DNA of 64,000 bases from Thermoplasmatota archaeon (GCA_023379355.1 JAMCUD010000056.1:26344-90343); one strand, 5' to 3'; shown: positions 52,839 through 62,772, numbered from the stretch's first letter. Program-made: numbers and translations. Notes: generated by a model from the sequence alone, not told the origin.

Positions 52839-54011
52839 TGTCTCACTTCTGTCAAAACCTCTTCCTCCAGCAATGACTAGGAGGCTTGAGGCTGACGCGA
52901 CAATAAAAGCATATAGATAGGAATATTCAGAACTCACTGAGTAAAGAAAACCCATAATAATGTTCCCGGTAAACATTCCAACACTTCTGCTTGAGGACAA
53001 CCAACCCATTGCTTTTCCGATCCCCTCCGAAGAGCTTATCTTCGAAACGATAGTCGGCTCAAATGTTTCCACCGCACCTGTTCCAAAGGCTATTATACCG
53101 ACCCCGAGGTATAGAAGTACCGCTGGAAGATTAAAGTGAATAACAAGAACAAATGCAAGAGATCCCAATGCAGCCATAAGGTAACCGGCCATACCTAGCA
53201 ATCCAAGCTCATGCTTCGAAACAAAAGAGCTGAAAATGAAACCTGCTATGGCTGAAACCGCCATGAAGGCAGTGTAACTGGCTATGCCCAGTATTGGTGA
53301 AGAGGTGCTGGAGATAATTGTGATAATTGGGTAACCCATGCTGTAATAGCTGAACCCGAAAAGGGAAGTTGCAACAAGTATTGAAAGAAAAGTTTTGCGC
53401 CCGATTGCCATTTTCCGGATGGATTTCGTCGATCTCTCGTCTTTATTGAAATCCTCCTTTCTGACCATGACAACAAGCAGTGTTGAAACGGTGATTGGAA
53501 TGATTGTTATTAGAAATATGAGACTTATCTGGACTCCGAGATATAGAAGAGTTATAAGGACTCCTGTAGCCACCACTCCTCCAGCAACATCAAGACCATG
53601 AAGAAGCCCAAAGGCTCTTCCCCTGTTCTGGTAATCAACAGAGTATGCGAACATGGTCCTTCTTGCGGGGGTCCTGAAATTCCTCATCCACCAACCAGCA
53701 GATCTGATCGAAATAGCATAAGCGGCATTTCTGGTGAAGCCGGTGAATGACATTATTGGTATTAGTGCATTTCCAATGACGGCGATTCTCTTATGACCGT
53801 ATCTGTCACTGAGAGCTCCGCCGAAGTAGGCAAAAAGGGAACCAACTCCAAAATTCAGTGCCTCAGCAATTCCGTAAATATATACGGGGGCACCAAGAAG
53901 AAAGACGAGGAAGTAAGGGAAGCCCGCCATGAGGACCTGATAACCCATATCAGCAAAGAATGCCGAAAATGCAATGATAATAACATTCCTCGTAAAGCCT
54001 TTCAAAGCCAC
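52812..54011 (-). CDS. MFS transporter
   Basis: A 399-residue major facilitator protein with about twelve helices, the loop 2-3 signature GGALSDRYGHKR and a second-half repeat. The substrate cannot be inferred. GTG 54011 is the start; a CTATATTA box lies 25 bp upstream, so it is probably leaderless. A 13-bp palindrome lies farther upstream. The 3' end overlaps the cyclase gene on the other strand. Confidence 0.85.
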   Translation of the reverse strand: MALKGFTRNVIIIAFSAFFADMGYQVLMAGFPYFLVFLLGAPVYIYGIAEALNFGVGSLFAYFGGALSDRYGHKRIAVIGNALIPIMSFTGFTRNAAYAISIRSAGWWMRNFRTPARRTMFAYSVDYQNRGRAFGLLHGLDVAGGVVATGVLITLLYLGVQISLIFLITIIPITVSTLLVVMVRKEDFNKDERSTKSIRKMAIGRKTFLSILVATSLFGFSYYSMGYPIITIISSTSSPILGIASYTAFMAVSAIAGFIFSSFVSKHELGLLGMAGYLMAALGSLAFVLVIHFNLPAVLLYLGVGIIAFGTGAVETFEPTIVSKISSSEGIGKAMGWLSSSRSVGMFTGNIIMGFLYSVSSEYSYLYAFIVASASSLLVIAGGRGFDRSETSPEDSSAG

Positions 54012-54054
54012 AATTCCAGATTGGTCTACTGAATAATATAGCTTCCGGCTCGAT

Positions 54055-54067
54055 ACTGAATTTCAGT
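54055..54067. promoter_or_regulatory. Palindrome upstream of the MFS promoter
   Basis: ACTGAATTTCAGT is a perfect inverted repeat (6 bp each side of one base) located about 20 bp before the TATA box of the MFS gene, a position suitable for an activator or repressor. It also lies downstream of the fused ETF gene. Confidence 0.3.
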
Positions 54068-54153
54068 GGGGTTTTATTAAATAAAATAGAGGGAATTGAT
54101 GGATGGATCACTCAATCCAAAACAAAAAATATCTATTGTTAAATCGTGTACAA

Positions 54154-55887
54154 TTACAATTTCGCTTTAAGGTATTCAGAAAAGCCATGAACAAAGTCAT
54201 CGAAGTCGCAGATTACCCCATAATCCGCGTATTTGAAAACAGGTGCATTCGGATCGATGTTTACAGCTATGACCTTTCCGCAATATCTTATGCCGACTAT
54301 GTGGTTCGCCATCCCGGAAACACCAAGGGCAAGGTAAACAGACGGTGATATGGAAGTTCCGGTCAGGCCTATCTGCTGCTGTCTGGGAATGAACCCCATG
54401 TCAACAATCGGCCGGGTTGCACCTACCGTTGCGTCCATCAGGTTTGCAAGACCGAGAACGTCATCCACCTGGGATCTTTTTTTCATGCCTCGGCCAACTC
54501 CTATCACAACGCTGGATTCCCAGAGCTGTCTGAAGGATGAAGACACTGGTCTGCTTCCAGTGATAGTTTCAGTTACAGAAAGGTCCGGTTCCAATTCAGT
54601 GACTTTTGGTTTCTGCTCACAGATCCTCTTTTTGAACATTCCCTGCCTTACGGTTGCCATTTCAGGCGTGGTTTTCGAGTAAATTGAAGCAATGATTGAA
54701 CCACCGAACGCCGGCTTGTACTGGACGAGGTGTCCGTTTTCAAGCCGTATATCGACACAATCTGCAGTCAGCCCCAGTCTGAGCTTTCCGGCAATTCTGC
54801 CCGCAATTTCCCTTCCGGCTACGGTTGATGGGAAAATCACATAACTTGGCTTTTTTGTCTGGATGAATTCAAGAATGGTGTTTGAAAACGCATGTGTGTC
54901 ATGGGTTGGAACGTGAAAGTATTCATGGCATGGCGTTTCCCCTGAATCATCCACATCAAGATTGGAAATCATCCACGCCCTGAGGCCGCTTTCCAAAGCA
55001 AGTTCAGATATTCTCGCAGCTATTTCCTGTGAGATCACTCTATTTTTAAAGCCGACGCCGAGAATGGAATCTGAACCCACGTCTGGAGTTTTGAGAGCAA
55101 TATGCTCTAAATTGGAATTGCCTCCTCTTTCATCCCGGATTATTTCGGTTATCTTTCTGAACACATCGCTGTTGAATTCCAGAAATTCACAATTTCTGGA
55201 ACTTTCCAGTCCAGTAGTCCCTGTTACAACTGTAGGGCTCATATCAGTTCCGGATTCCTTTATACTTAGATCAGAAGCTGTCAGAGTAACGATCTGGCTC
55301 CTCATATCCGGGATTTCCGGTTTTATAGCCCTTGCACGATTAATCTTTTCACTCACTGAGAATATGGCAGGTAGAAGGAAGACCATGTCCGTCAGCCCAT
55401 TCTCATCTTCGTGCTCAATTTCTGCGCTTTTTCCATCGGAAGAGATCACTATCTTAGAAACACTGGATTTGAAGGACCAGTTCAAGGTAGATGCAATTTC
55501 GGGAGGAACCTGGGAGGTTTCACCATCCAGTGAATATTTCCCTGCCAGCACAAGGTCAGGTGAAAATTTCCTTATGAATGCAGAAAGTATTGTGGAAGTG
55601 GCAAGTGTATCTGAACCCGCGAAGTTCCTGTCAGTCAGCAAATAAGCCCTATCGATTCCCATCCTCAGGCACTCATTAAGCATATCTGCAGCGGACGGTG
55701 GACCCATGCTTACCACCATGGTCTCTGCCCCGGTTTTTTCCTTTATGCGTAATGCCTCCTCAACAGCTTTTTTGTCAAAGGAGTTTATCATAAGAGGGAC
55801 TCCTTCTCTGACTATTCTCTTTGTCTCCCTGTTGAAACTTACCTTGTCAACATCAGGAATCTGTTTGGCAAGAACCAGAATCTTCAT
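54154..55887 (-). CDS. etfBA: Fused electron transfer flavoprotein EtfB-EtfA
   Basis: Residues 1-240 form the beta subunit (starting MKILVLAKQIPDVDKV, with MVVSMGPPSA and GKYSLDGETSQVPPEIA) and residues 260-577 the alpha subunit, whose FAD-binding segment includes VGVGRGMK, GATRPIVDMGFIPRQQQIGLTG and GISGMANHIVG-like sequence. ETF carries electrons from dehydrogenases, often acyl-CoA dehydrogenases, to a membrane quinone reductase. ATG 55887 is chosen since a TATATA box stands 24 bp before it. Fusion of the subunits occurs in some archaea. No partner oxidoreductase gene adjoins it. Confidence 0.92.
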   Translation of the reverse strand: MKILVLAKQIPDVDKVSFNRETKRIVREGVPLMINSFDKKAVEEALRIKEKTGAETMVVSMGPPSAADMLNECLRMGIDRAYLLTDRNFAGSDTLATSTILSAFIRKFSPDLVLAGKYSLDGETSQVPPEIASTLNWSFKSSVSKIVISSDGKSAEIEHEDENGLTDMVFLLPAIFSVSEKINRARAIKPEIPDMRSQIVTLTASDLSIKESGTDMSPTVVTGTTGLESSRNCEFLEFNSDVFRKITEIIRDERGGNSNLEHIALKTPDVGSDSILGVGFKNRVISQEIAARISELALESGLRAWMISNLDVDDSGETPCHEYFHVPTHDTHAFSNTILEFIQTKKPSYVIFPSTVAGREIAGRIAGKLRLGLTADCVDIRLENGHLVQYKPAFGGSIIASIYSKTTPEMATVRQGMFKKRICEQKPKVTELEPDLSVTETITGSRPVSSSFRQLWESSVVIGVGRGMKKRSQVDDVLGLANLMDATVGATRPIVDMGFIPRQQQIGLTGTSISPSVYLALGVSGMANHIVGIRYCGKVIAVNIDPNAPVFKYADYGVICDFDDFVHGFSEYLKAKL

Positions 55888-56062
55888 GTTACAGTTCATC
55901 AAAAGACCATATATAGGATTTGGCGAGGGGAGGGAAATTATCAGTTTCTCTCATGCCCCGTTGAACCTGTATATTAATACTGATATCCCTTCAGCATGTC
56001 AGAGCAAATGAATCCCTGCCGGTTCCTTGAGGGTCATATGGATCAGTGGATCCTGGAGTCTA

Positions 56063-57424
56063 TTACTTGGAGACATCCTCCAGGTTCTTCCTTGATGATG
56101 CGGGGCCAAGCAGAGCGATGAAACCCGCAATAAGACCGGTGACCGCTATGAACCTGAAACCAAACCCGAAGCTGTATGTTGTTACCAGAATCGGAAGAAG
56201 TATTGCCCCGAGGGCACCTCCTCCGTGCCCGATTCCATCGGTAAGGGCAAAGCCAGAACTCCTGGCTCTTGTAGGATAGCTCTCTGCTGTGAATGTGTAA
56301 GCAACCTGAAGGTACATTCCAAGTGCCATTGAAACCAGGAACGATCCAACAAAGAGATCTGCTTTTGAACCAAATGAAAAGATCATCATGCCTATGAACC
56401 ATACAGCGGTATCGCCAAGTATTACGTAACGCCTCTCAAATTTATCCGAAAGTGCAATCATGATTATTGCCCCAACCGGGTATCCGATTGCCCCTACAGC
56501 CAGGTAGATTATGGATGAGGAGACACTGGAATGCGGTATAAGTTCAGCAGCATCCCCAAGGAAAGCATAGTTACCTATATACCAGAAGAACCACATTACC
56601 ACCAGGATAGAGAGCCTGATGGAATATGGCCGTTTGAACAGATAAAGGGTCGGAAATTTCTCCTTCTCTAAAACCACAGCGGATGGCTCGGGTGGAGGAA
56701 GTTCTCCGATTTTTTTCCTTGCAGTTTCTTCCATCTTCTTAAGAACCTTTTCAGCCTTTTCATAATTCTTCTTTCTCAGAACCAGCCATCTCGGAGATTC
56801 AGGAAGCTCAAATCTCAGGGCAAGAGCAATAACTGCGATAATGGCTCCGATCAGGAAAAGGTATCTCCAACCAGGTCCAAATCCGCTAGCAGGTATAAGG
56901 AGAAGGGCAACAAAAGGGGTGACCGATTGTCCAAGTATTCCAACAAGAAAAGTATAAACTGTGATACGGCCTCTTATCCTTGGTGGTGCAAATTCACTGA
57001 CATAACTGGAAACAAGGTTTAGATCAGCTCCCAGTCCAATCCCGGTAATGAACCGGAAAACAGTCAGCATGGCTATATTGACTGAAAGTGCATCTCCAAA
57101 GGAACCAATTGCAGTGAGGCCCATGGTAAGTATCATCGAACGGTACCTTCCGGTAATATCCGCCAGAGAACCTATAACATAGGAACCAATTGCATAACCG
57201 ATCAGCCCAACTGAGAGTGCAAGGAAAAGATAGAGGAAGCTGCTTGTGGTTATATTAAACTGAGTGGCTATTGAAGGCATAGCCAGTCCAATATCTGAAA
57301 TATCATAGAATGTGAAGAAATATCCCACTCCAATGATTACAAGATAAAAGTATGGCAGCGACCAGGTAGGAATTCTGTTCACTCTTGAAATGATGTCTCG
57401 TGTTTTAGCTTCGTCAGAATCCAT
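56063..57424 (-). CDS. MFS transporter, metabolite:H+ symporter type
   Basis: The 453-residue protein has twelve predicted helices and sugar-porter-like motifs GSLADITGRYRSM in the first half and RFELPESPRWLVLRKK at the centre, which marks the metabolite/sugar symporter group. The substrate may be a carboxylate or sugar acid. A TTAAATAG box 24 bp before ATG 57424 indicates a leaderless message. It lies downstream of the Rieske and molybdoenzyme genes on the same strand but with separate promoters. Confidence 0.85.
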   Translation of the reverse strand: MDSDEAKTRDIISRVNRIPTWSLPYFYLVIIGVGYFFTFYDISDIGLAMPSIATQFNITTSSFLYLFLALSVGLIGYAIGSYVIGSLADITGRYRSMILTMGLTAIGSFGDALSVNIAMLTVFRFITGIGLGADLNLVSSYVSEFAPPRIRGRITVYTFLVGILGQSVTPFVALLLIPASGFGPGWRYLFLIGAIIAVIALALRFELPESPRWLVLRKKNYEKAEKVLKKMEETARKKIGELPPPEPSAVVLEKEKFPTLYLFKRPYSIRLSILVVMWFFWYIGNYAFLGDAAELIPHSSVSSSIIYLAVGAIGYPVGAIIMIALSDKFERRYVILGDTAVWFIGMMIFSFGSKADLFVGSFLVSMALGMYLQVAYTFTAESYPTRARSSGFALTDGIGHGGGALGAILLPILVTTYSFGFGFRFIAVTGLIAGFIALLGPASSRKNLEDVSK

Positions 57425-57534
57425 AAATTTTCATGAAGTAATGCTATTTAAGTTTTTATTTCTAAACTCTATTTTCGAAAATTTTTTTAGTCCATGAAGT
57501 AAATTCAGGAAAAAGTAAGCCCATCTCATAGATT

Positions 57535-57550
57535 TATGAGAAAAATTATG
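57535..57550 (-). terminator. Hairpin at the end of the Rieske gene
   Basis: CTCATA and TATGAG form a 6-bp stem with a 4-nt loop directly after the Rieske stop codon, followed on the minus strand by a T-rich stretch about 10 nt later. A transcription end is plausible, although archaeal terminators rely mainly on the T-run. Confidence 0.3.
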
Positions 57551-57871
57551 TTATTGGAGTTCTATAAGGACTTCTCCATTCTCCACTTTTGTCTTATAGG
57601 ATTTCAGGGCTGATATATCACCTGCACCTTCAGGCGGGCTGATAACCTGCCCATCCTTCGGATTGAATGTGGCAAAATGGTTCGGGCAAATAAGCTGATG
57701 ATCATCCATAAAACCCTCAGAAAGATCATAATCCTCATGGGTACAGTAGCAGGAAGTGGCAAAATATTTTCCTGCATCATTTATGATCAGGACTTCCTTA
57801 CCTTCTATGGTAGCTTTAAAGAGATCTCCGTCCTTCATAGTCCCTTCTTTCAAGACCTTATACCAAGTCAT
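57551..57871 (-). CDS. Rieske-type [2Fe-2S] ferredoxin
   Basis: The 106-residue protein has the two Rieske ligand pairs, C43/H45 (CTHEDYDLSEG) and C62/H65 (CPNHFATFN). It has no membrane helix, so it is a soluble Rieske ferredoxin like those feeding oxygenases or nitrite-reductase-type enzymes. It lies 80 bp downstream of a sulfite-oxidase-like gene on the same strand, suggesting the two could exchange electrons. Length is normal for the family. Confidence 0.92.
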   Translation of the reverse strand: MTWYKVLKEGTMKDGDLFKATIEGKEVLIINDAGKYFATSCYCTHEDYDLSEGFMDDHQLICPNHFATFNPKDGQVISPPEGAGDISALKSYKTKVENGEVLIELQ

Positions 57872-57951
57872 GGGGATTGATCGCTTATATCTGTTATTAA
57901 TTTTCCTCCATTAAATAGGTGGTAATTTATGTGCTTCAGAATATAAAGTAG

Positions 57952-58572
57952 TCAGGTCTTGAACATGGCAGTAACATTCTTTTTTACCCGCTTCCATGTG
58001 TTCCCTGTATAGCGTTCACTCTTGTCAACGAGTCCTCTTTCATGATACCCGTACTTTTCCCAGTACCCCTCCTTGTAACCAGAAATAAGTTCAACCTCTG
58101 TGAGCCATTTGGCACTTTTCCATCCATATAGCTCAGGGAGAAAAGGTCTGGCCGGAAATCCCTGATGTGTATTGAGTTCCTTCCCGTTAATTTTAAGGGC
58201 AATTACAGCAGCGTCGGTCATTGCATATTCCAATGGTATGGGAGTAGAATAGCCTTCAGCGCATTTGAACATTACCCAGTCAGCATCATCAGATGGTTCA
58301 GACCTCATAATCAGATCACGCAGGCTCGGGCCTTCCCAGTTTACGTCTTTGATGCTCCAAGCTGTGACACAGTTAAAGTCGCAGGTGTACTTTAACTGGG
58401 GCATTTCCTGCAATTCCCTGTAACCATAACTAATCTGCTTTTTAACAAGGCCGTTTACTGTAAGATGCCATTTTTCCCTGTCTATTTCAGGTTCATCGAT
58501 GGCGGAATAGATAATCCAGTTGGTGATATATCTCTGTCCAGGATTTTCAACATGTATCTTCTGGTTATCCAT
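57952..58572 (-). CDS. Molybdopterin oxidoreductase, sulfite oxidase/MsrP-like
   Basis: The 206-residue protein is the catalytic domain of the sulfite oxidase superfamily. The molybdenum-ligand cysteine is probably C68 in FNCVTAWSIKDVNWEGPSL, and FPARPFLPELYGWKSAKWL is the typical substrate/pterin loop. It lacks a Tat signal and a heme domain and so appears cytoplasmic, unlike MsrP. The substrate is open (sulfite, sulfoxide or another oxyanion). The Rieske ferredoxin downstream may be its electron partner. Confidence 0.88.
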   Translation of the reverse strand: MDNQKIHVENPGQRYITNWIIYSAIDEPEIDREKWHLTVNGLVKKQISYGYRELQEMPQLKYTCDFNCVTAWSIKDVNWEGPSLRDLIMRSEPSDDADWVMFKCAEGYSTPIPLEYAMTDAAVIALKINGKELNTHQGFPARPFLPELYGWKSAKWLTEVELISGYKEGYWEKYGYHERGLVDKSERYTGNTWKRVKKNVTAMFKT

Positions 58573-58677
58573 GATGCAGTGATTGTATACATTATTATGA
58601 AGATTGAGGGAAGATGATTTCTGAAATATTATCTGGAAAAACTTATTCCATTTGCAGCCATATCAGAGGGATCATAC

Positions 58678-60315
58678 ATGAACTCCGAACTCCTTGATAT
58701 ATTTAAGATCGGTCGCAAACTTGGTCTGAACGACGAATACCTTGAACCCTATGGGAGGTACATGGCAAAGGTTTCACCTGCCCTTTTCAGGAAATCTGCT
58801 GATCTACCAAAAGGAAAACTCGTTCTGGTTACGGCTATGAATCCAACAAAGGAAGGCGAGGGAAAAACTACAACTACCATAGGCCTTGCACAGGCACTGG
58901 GGAAGCTCGGTAAAAATGTGGCCATCGCAATAAGGGAGCCATCCCTGGGTCCCTGCTTCGGTGTAAAAGGCGGGGCAACAGGCGGAGGAAAATCAAAGGT
59001 CGAACCAAGTGATAGAATCAACCTTCTTTTCACTTCAGATTTCCCTGCGGTGACTGCTGCTCACAATCTCCTTTCAGCTATGATAAACAATCATATATTC
59101 CATGGAAATAAACTCAGAATCGATCCGAGAAATATTCTCTGGCCAAGGACAATTGACATGAACGACAGATCACTCAGGGATATCATCGTTGGTGCCGGGG
59201 ATAATTCTACAGGCATAATGGTAAAGGACAGATTTGTCATAACTCCCGCCTCAGAGATAATGTCCATACTGGGTCTCTCAGAGAGCTACGATGATCTGAA
59301 AAAGAGGCTTGCAAGGATCATTGTGGCTATGGACTACGACGGAAAACCGGTTTACTGCAGCCAGTTAAAGGCCGAAGGAGCTATGACTGCCCTTCTTGTA
59401 GATGCTCTGAAACCAAACATTGTCCAGACAACTGAAGGAATACCGGCCTTCATTCATACAGGACCATTTGGCAATATTGCACATGGGACTTCAAGCATAG
59501 TTGCAGACAGAATTGCACTCTCCCTTGCAGATATTGTTGTTACGGAGGCTGGTTTTGGTTCGGAACTTGGCGCGCAGAAGTTTCTTGATATGGTTTCTGT
59601 AATGGGCAGGCTGTCAGTGGGTGCCGTAGTAATTGTAGCCACAATTAGATCGATGAAGATGAATGGAGGTTCCAGAGACCCTAAAAGTGAGGATATAGAA
59701 GCCCTTGCCAGGGGCTCGAGAAACCTTCTGATGCATGTAAATCTTATCAGAAAATATGGATTTGAACCAGTCGTTGCACTAAACAGATTTCCTGGTGATA
59801 CAGAAAAAGAGATCAAAGAGATTGAGTCAATATTGACTGAGGATAAGGTGAAGTTCTCTCTATCAGAGGTCTTTGGGAAAGGTGGAGAAGGTGGCCTGGA
59901 ACTGGCTTCAATGGTCATCAAAGCTCTGGAGAGCGATATCGAAATTAAAAGAACATACATCGTATCGGATAAGCCAAAGGAAAAAATAGAAAAAATCTGC
60001 AAGAGGATCTATGGAGCCAAGAGTGTGATTTTTACAAAAAAAGCTCAGAAGGACCTGGAAACAGTCCGGGACCTTGGTCTGGAAAACTTTCATATTTGCA
60101 TGGCAAAGACTCAGTATTCAGTATCCGACAATCCAAAACTGCTTGGTTGGCCTGAAAATTTCAAGGTAACAGTTAAGGAGGTCAGAATTTCCAATGGTGC
60201 GGGATTTCTTGTTCCCATGCTTGGTGACATTATGACAATGCCTGGATTGCCAGTGCATCCAGCTGCAGAAAATGTTGATATCTCCGATGAGGGTGAGATT
60301 TTAAATCTATTCTGA
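58678..60315 (+). CDS. fhs: Formate-tetrahydrofolate ligase
   Basis: Fhs makes 10-formyl-tetrahydrofolate from formate and ATP. The 545-residue protein has the P-loop-like TPTKEGEGKTTTT-type region (here NPTKEGEGKTTTTIGLAQAL), FGVKGGATGGG and the C-terminal MPGLPVHPAAENVDI. Fhs is bacterial in origin and occurs in a few archaea that use folate carriers, Thermoplasmatales among them. It reads away from the molybdoenzyme gene, which begins 105 bp upstream on the other strand. Confidence 0.96.
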   Translation: MNSELLDIFKIGRKLGLNDEYLEPYGRYMAKVSPALFRKSADLPKGKLVLVTAMNPTKEGEGKTTTTIGLAQALGKLGKNVAIAIREPSLGPCFGVKGGATGGGKSKVEPSDRINLLFTSDFPAVTAAHNLLSAMINNHIFHGNKLRIDPRNILWPRTIDMNDRSLRDIIVGAGDNSTGIMVKDRFVITPASEIMSILGLSESYDDLKKRLARIIVAMDYDGKPVYCSQLKAEGAMTALLVDALKPNIVQTTEGIPAFIHTGPFGNIAHGTSSIVADRIALSLADIVVTEAGFGSELGAQKFLDMVSVMGRLSVGAVVIVATIRSMKMNGGSRDPKSEDIEALARGSRNLLMHVNLIRKYGFEPVVALNRFPGDTEKEIKEIESILTEDKVKFSLSEVFGKGGEGGLELASMVIKALESDIEIKRTYIVSDKPKEKIEKICKRIYGAKSVIFTKKAQKDLETVRDLGLENFHICMAKTQYSVSDNPKLLGWPENFKVTVKEVRISNGAGFLVPMLGDIMTMPGLPVHPAAENVDISDEGEILNLF

Positions 60316-60449
60316 AATTGAGAAAATCGTATTTACGCAATCTCTTCTCCTATCTTTTTAAAAATCTCTGCAAAACTTTCCATTCAGAATTACCTGGAAA
60401 TATAAATTCAAAAGCCTTTTAATGTTAAATGTAGGTAAAAAATTTGGGT

Positions 60450-60881
60450 TTATGGTGTAATCTTTATTGCTCTTGTCGGGCAGACACTCTCACATGCCAT
60501 GCAGAAAATGCATTCGCTCTCTCTTACAGGGTCACATTTGTCAGTTCTGTACTTGGCAAACAGATCCTTTTCCCCAGAGATGTCCTTGTCGTTGCCAGTG
60601 CCCATCTGACCAGGGTTAAGCTCCCATTCGTAAAGAGTAACAGGGCAAACATCCATGCAGGCGCCATCTGCAACACATGCTTCCCAATCAATGGCAACCT
60701 TTGTACCATGTATTCCATTCTTAGTCGGGTAGGGTTTTCCCTCTGCATCTGTTCTCTGTACTCCGCCAGCTCTTACTTCGTGGTCATGGTGCTTACCAGT
60801 GACAGGATAGTGCTCTGCATCGTCCAGAAAATTCTCATCTATGGGCTTCGGTTTGTAATCCAGTGACTCTACTTTGACCAT
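60450..60881 (-). CDS. zfx: Zinc-containing seven/eight-iron ferredoxin
   Basis: This is the archaeal Zfx-type dicluster ferredoxin, the electron acceptor of 2-oxoacid oxidoreductases. The N-terminal extension holds zinc-site histidines (HHDHEV and GIHG). Cluster motifs are CVADGACMDVCP, with an aspartate in place of one cysteine typical of a [3Fe-4S] site, and CIFCMACESVCP for the [4Fe-4S] site. ATG 60881 is preferred over ATG 60908 because the TATATA box at about 60916 leaves no room for the longer form to be well transcribed. It is convergent with fhs. Confidence 0.92.
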   Translation of the reverse strand: MVKVESLDYKPKPIDENFLDDAEHYPVTGKHHDHEVRAGGVQRTDAEGKPYPTKNGIHGTKVAIDWEACVADGACMDVCPVTLYEWELNPGQMGTGNDKDISGEKDLFAKYRTDKCDPVRESECIFCMACESVCPTRAIKITP

Positions 60882-61128
60882 TTGATCACTTATTCCAAAT
60901 TGATTCATAGTTATATAATTTATGTAAGAACTGAGAGCAAACTAAAGAAAACAACTATGAATGGCGTAACAGATCGACCAATTAAAAGTGTAAGGTCTAA
61001 TGCTGCAACCAATTAGGCATTTAGAAAATCTGCCACTCGAGACAAGTGCAGCTAAAAAAAAATTATGCTCACGTCTTGAAAACTCTAAATTCTGATAAAA
61101 ATTTAAGACACCAGAGCATTACCTTATT

Positions 61129-62145
61129 ATGCCAAAAGTGGGCCCAAGAGTAATAGACCGCAAAGGACAGGGCGACTTCGTGAGCCTGTTAATCAGGCAA
61201 TTAAAATACAAACGTGAGGATTTCAGGATCATTGGTTCTTTCGGTGGTTTCACAAGTCTTATTGATCTGGGTAACTTTGCTGTCTCTTTGAATAATGACG
61301 GTGTAGGAACCAAAACCATAATTGCCGAAATGGCCGATAAGTACGAAAGCATAGCTATAGACTGCATTGCCATGAATGTCAACGATGCAATTACAGTCGG
61401 GGCTGAGCCAATAGCATTCGTAGATTACCTGACACTGAGGGAACCGAACCCTGAAATTGCAAGACAACTCGGTACGGGATTCAATGTAGGTGCGCAGATG
61501 TCAAACCTGACCATAGTTGGGGGGGAGTCATCCATAGTCCCTGACCTGACTTCCCACATTGATGTATCCGGAACAAGCCTCGGAATAGTTCAGAAATCCC
61601 AGATTGTCAACGGGGAATCAATCAAGGACGGAGATCTTATTTTCGGGTTTCAGAGCAGCGGTTTGCATTCCAATGGTTTCACAACAGTGAGGGATATCTT
61701 AACAAAAAATGAAGTTGACCTGAACGCACAGTTTCCGGGTGAGTCAAGAAGAGGGTTCGATGTAATGCTTGAACCAACCAGAATTTATGTTAGAGAGATC
61801 CTCGATTCCATGGGAATTGTACCAATAAAGGGAATGGCTAATATAACAGGAGGGGGCCTCCGCAACCTGCCTAGAATGAAGGACATGAATTATGTTATAG
61901 AGGACCCCATAAAACCGCAGAACGTATTCATGAAGCTTATGGAAATGGGAGATCTTACATACCAGGAAATGTATGAAATCTTCAATATGGGAATTGGGTA
62001 TGTAGTCGTTATCGATCCTGAGTCTAAAGTCGACTTTGTGAACCTTCTCAGGAACAGGATAAACTTCAAGGAGATCGGTCATGTAGAAAATGGGTCATCC
62101 ATCCAGGTGAAACCATATGATGTTACCTTTGAAGGCTATTACTGA
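61129..62145 (+). CDS. purM: Phosphoribosylformylglycinamidine cyclo-ligase (AIR synthetase)
   Basis: PurM closes the imidazole ring in purine synthesis. The 338-residue protein has the DGVGTKTIIA motif near residue 58, the CIAMNVNDAITVGAEPIAFVDY region (split by reading here into IAMNVNDA and GAEPIAFVDY) and GLHSNGFT. A TTTAA box about 26 bp before ATG 61129 suggests leaderless translation. The 220-bp upstream gap shows only the divergent promoters of zfx and purM. Confidence 0.95.
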   Translation: MPKVGPRVIDRKGQGDFVSLLIRQLKYKREDFRIIGSFGGFTSLIDLGNFAVSLNNDGVGTKTIIAEMADKYESIAIDCIAMNVNDAITVGAEPIAFVDYLTLREPNPEIARQLGTGFNVGAQMSNLTIVGGESSIVPDLTSHIDVSGTSLGIVQKSQIVNGESIKDGDLIFGFQSSGLHSNGFTTVRDILTKNEVDLNAQFPGESRRGFDVMLEPTRIYVREILDSMGIVPIKGMANITGGGLRNLPRMKDMNYVIEDPIKPQNVFMKLMEMGDLTYQEMYEIFNMGIGYVVVIDPESKVDFVNLLRNRINFKEIGHVENGSSIQVKPYDVTFEGYY

Positions 62146-62352
62146 CCATCCCCAAATTGTTATGCCAGTTTGTTTATTCAATTTCAATGATTTTCAGCCT
62201 ACCATTATTTGCAGTCAGTCTGGTTGTAATTTACCTTATATTCCTTCATAAATAAAGGCCAAATGTTGAACCCACCCTTCTAGACTTTACAAATGAGTAT
62301 AGGGAGATTCAAATACCGTTAAGTTAATTTATCTGGTTGGAAATACGGTGGT

Positions 62353-62703
62353 ATGAAAATAGCTGCAGTAGTAGATGAAGAAAATTATGTGACACCTCTT
62401 GAATATGGGAATTCCATAATGATCATAGATGATGAGACAAAGCAGATCAAAGAGTATGAAAACCCTGGATTTGGATCCCCATATGGAGGAAAGGAAAGGT
62501 GCATGCAGGGAATTCTGTCTCTCAAGCCGGATGCAATCGTTGTGAAGGAGGGAGTGCTTTGCCCTGGTTCATATCACATGTCTCTGGGGAAAATGAAGTA
62601 TATACCCACCGAAAGTGAGAAGCTGGACGAAATAATAAAGAACCTGGAAAACGAAAAGAAAAATGCAGTTGAAGAACTAGATTTCCAGATGTTCAGGGAG
62701 TAA
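62353..62703 (+). CDS. NifX/NafY-type (dinitrogenase cofactor-like) small protein
   Basis: The 116-residue protein fits the PF02579 fold used by NifX, NafY and MTH1175-like proteins: KIAAVVDEENYVTPLEYGNS at the start, a GGKERCMQGILSLKPDAIVV middle and KMKYIP near residue 86. Archaeal members without nitrogenase probably bind metal clusters or act in Fe-S handling; the function is not established. GGTGG immediately before the ATG may be the ribosome site. The 207-bp gap upstream shows no other gene. Confidence 0.8.
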   Translation: MKIAAVVDEENYVTPLEYGNSIMIIDDETKQIKEYENPGFGSPYGGKERCMQGILSLKPDAIVVKEGVLCPGSYHMSLGKMKYIPTESEKLDEIIKNLENEKKNAVEELDFQMFRE

Positions 62704-62772
62704 ATTTCCCCTTTATTTTTTTTAGAACAAATTTGCCATTCCTTAAAAGAAAGTTCTAATTTCGGATCTGAT

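Noticed and set aside
60316..60449. Terminator or sRNA between fhs and zfx
   Set aside because: The convergent gap is only AT-rich; no stable stem or guide-RNA boxes could be found.
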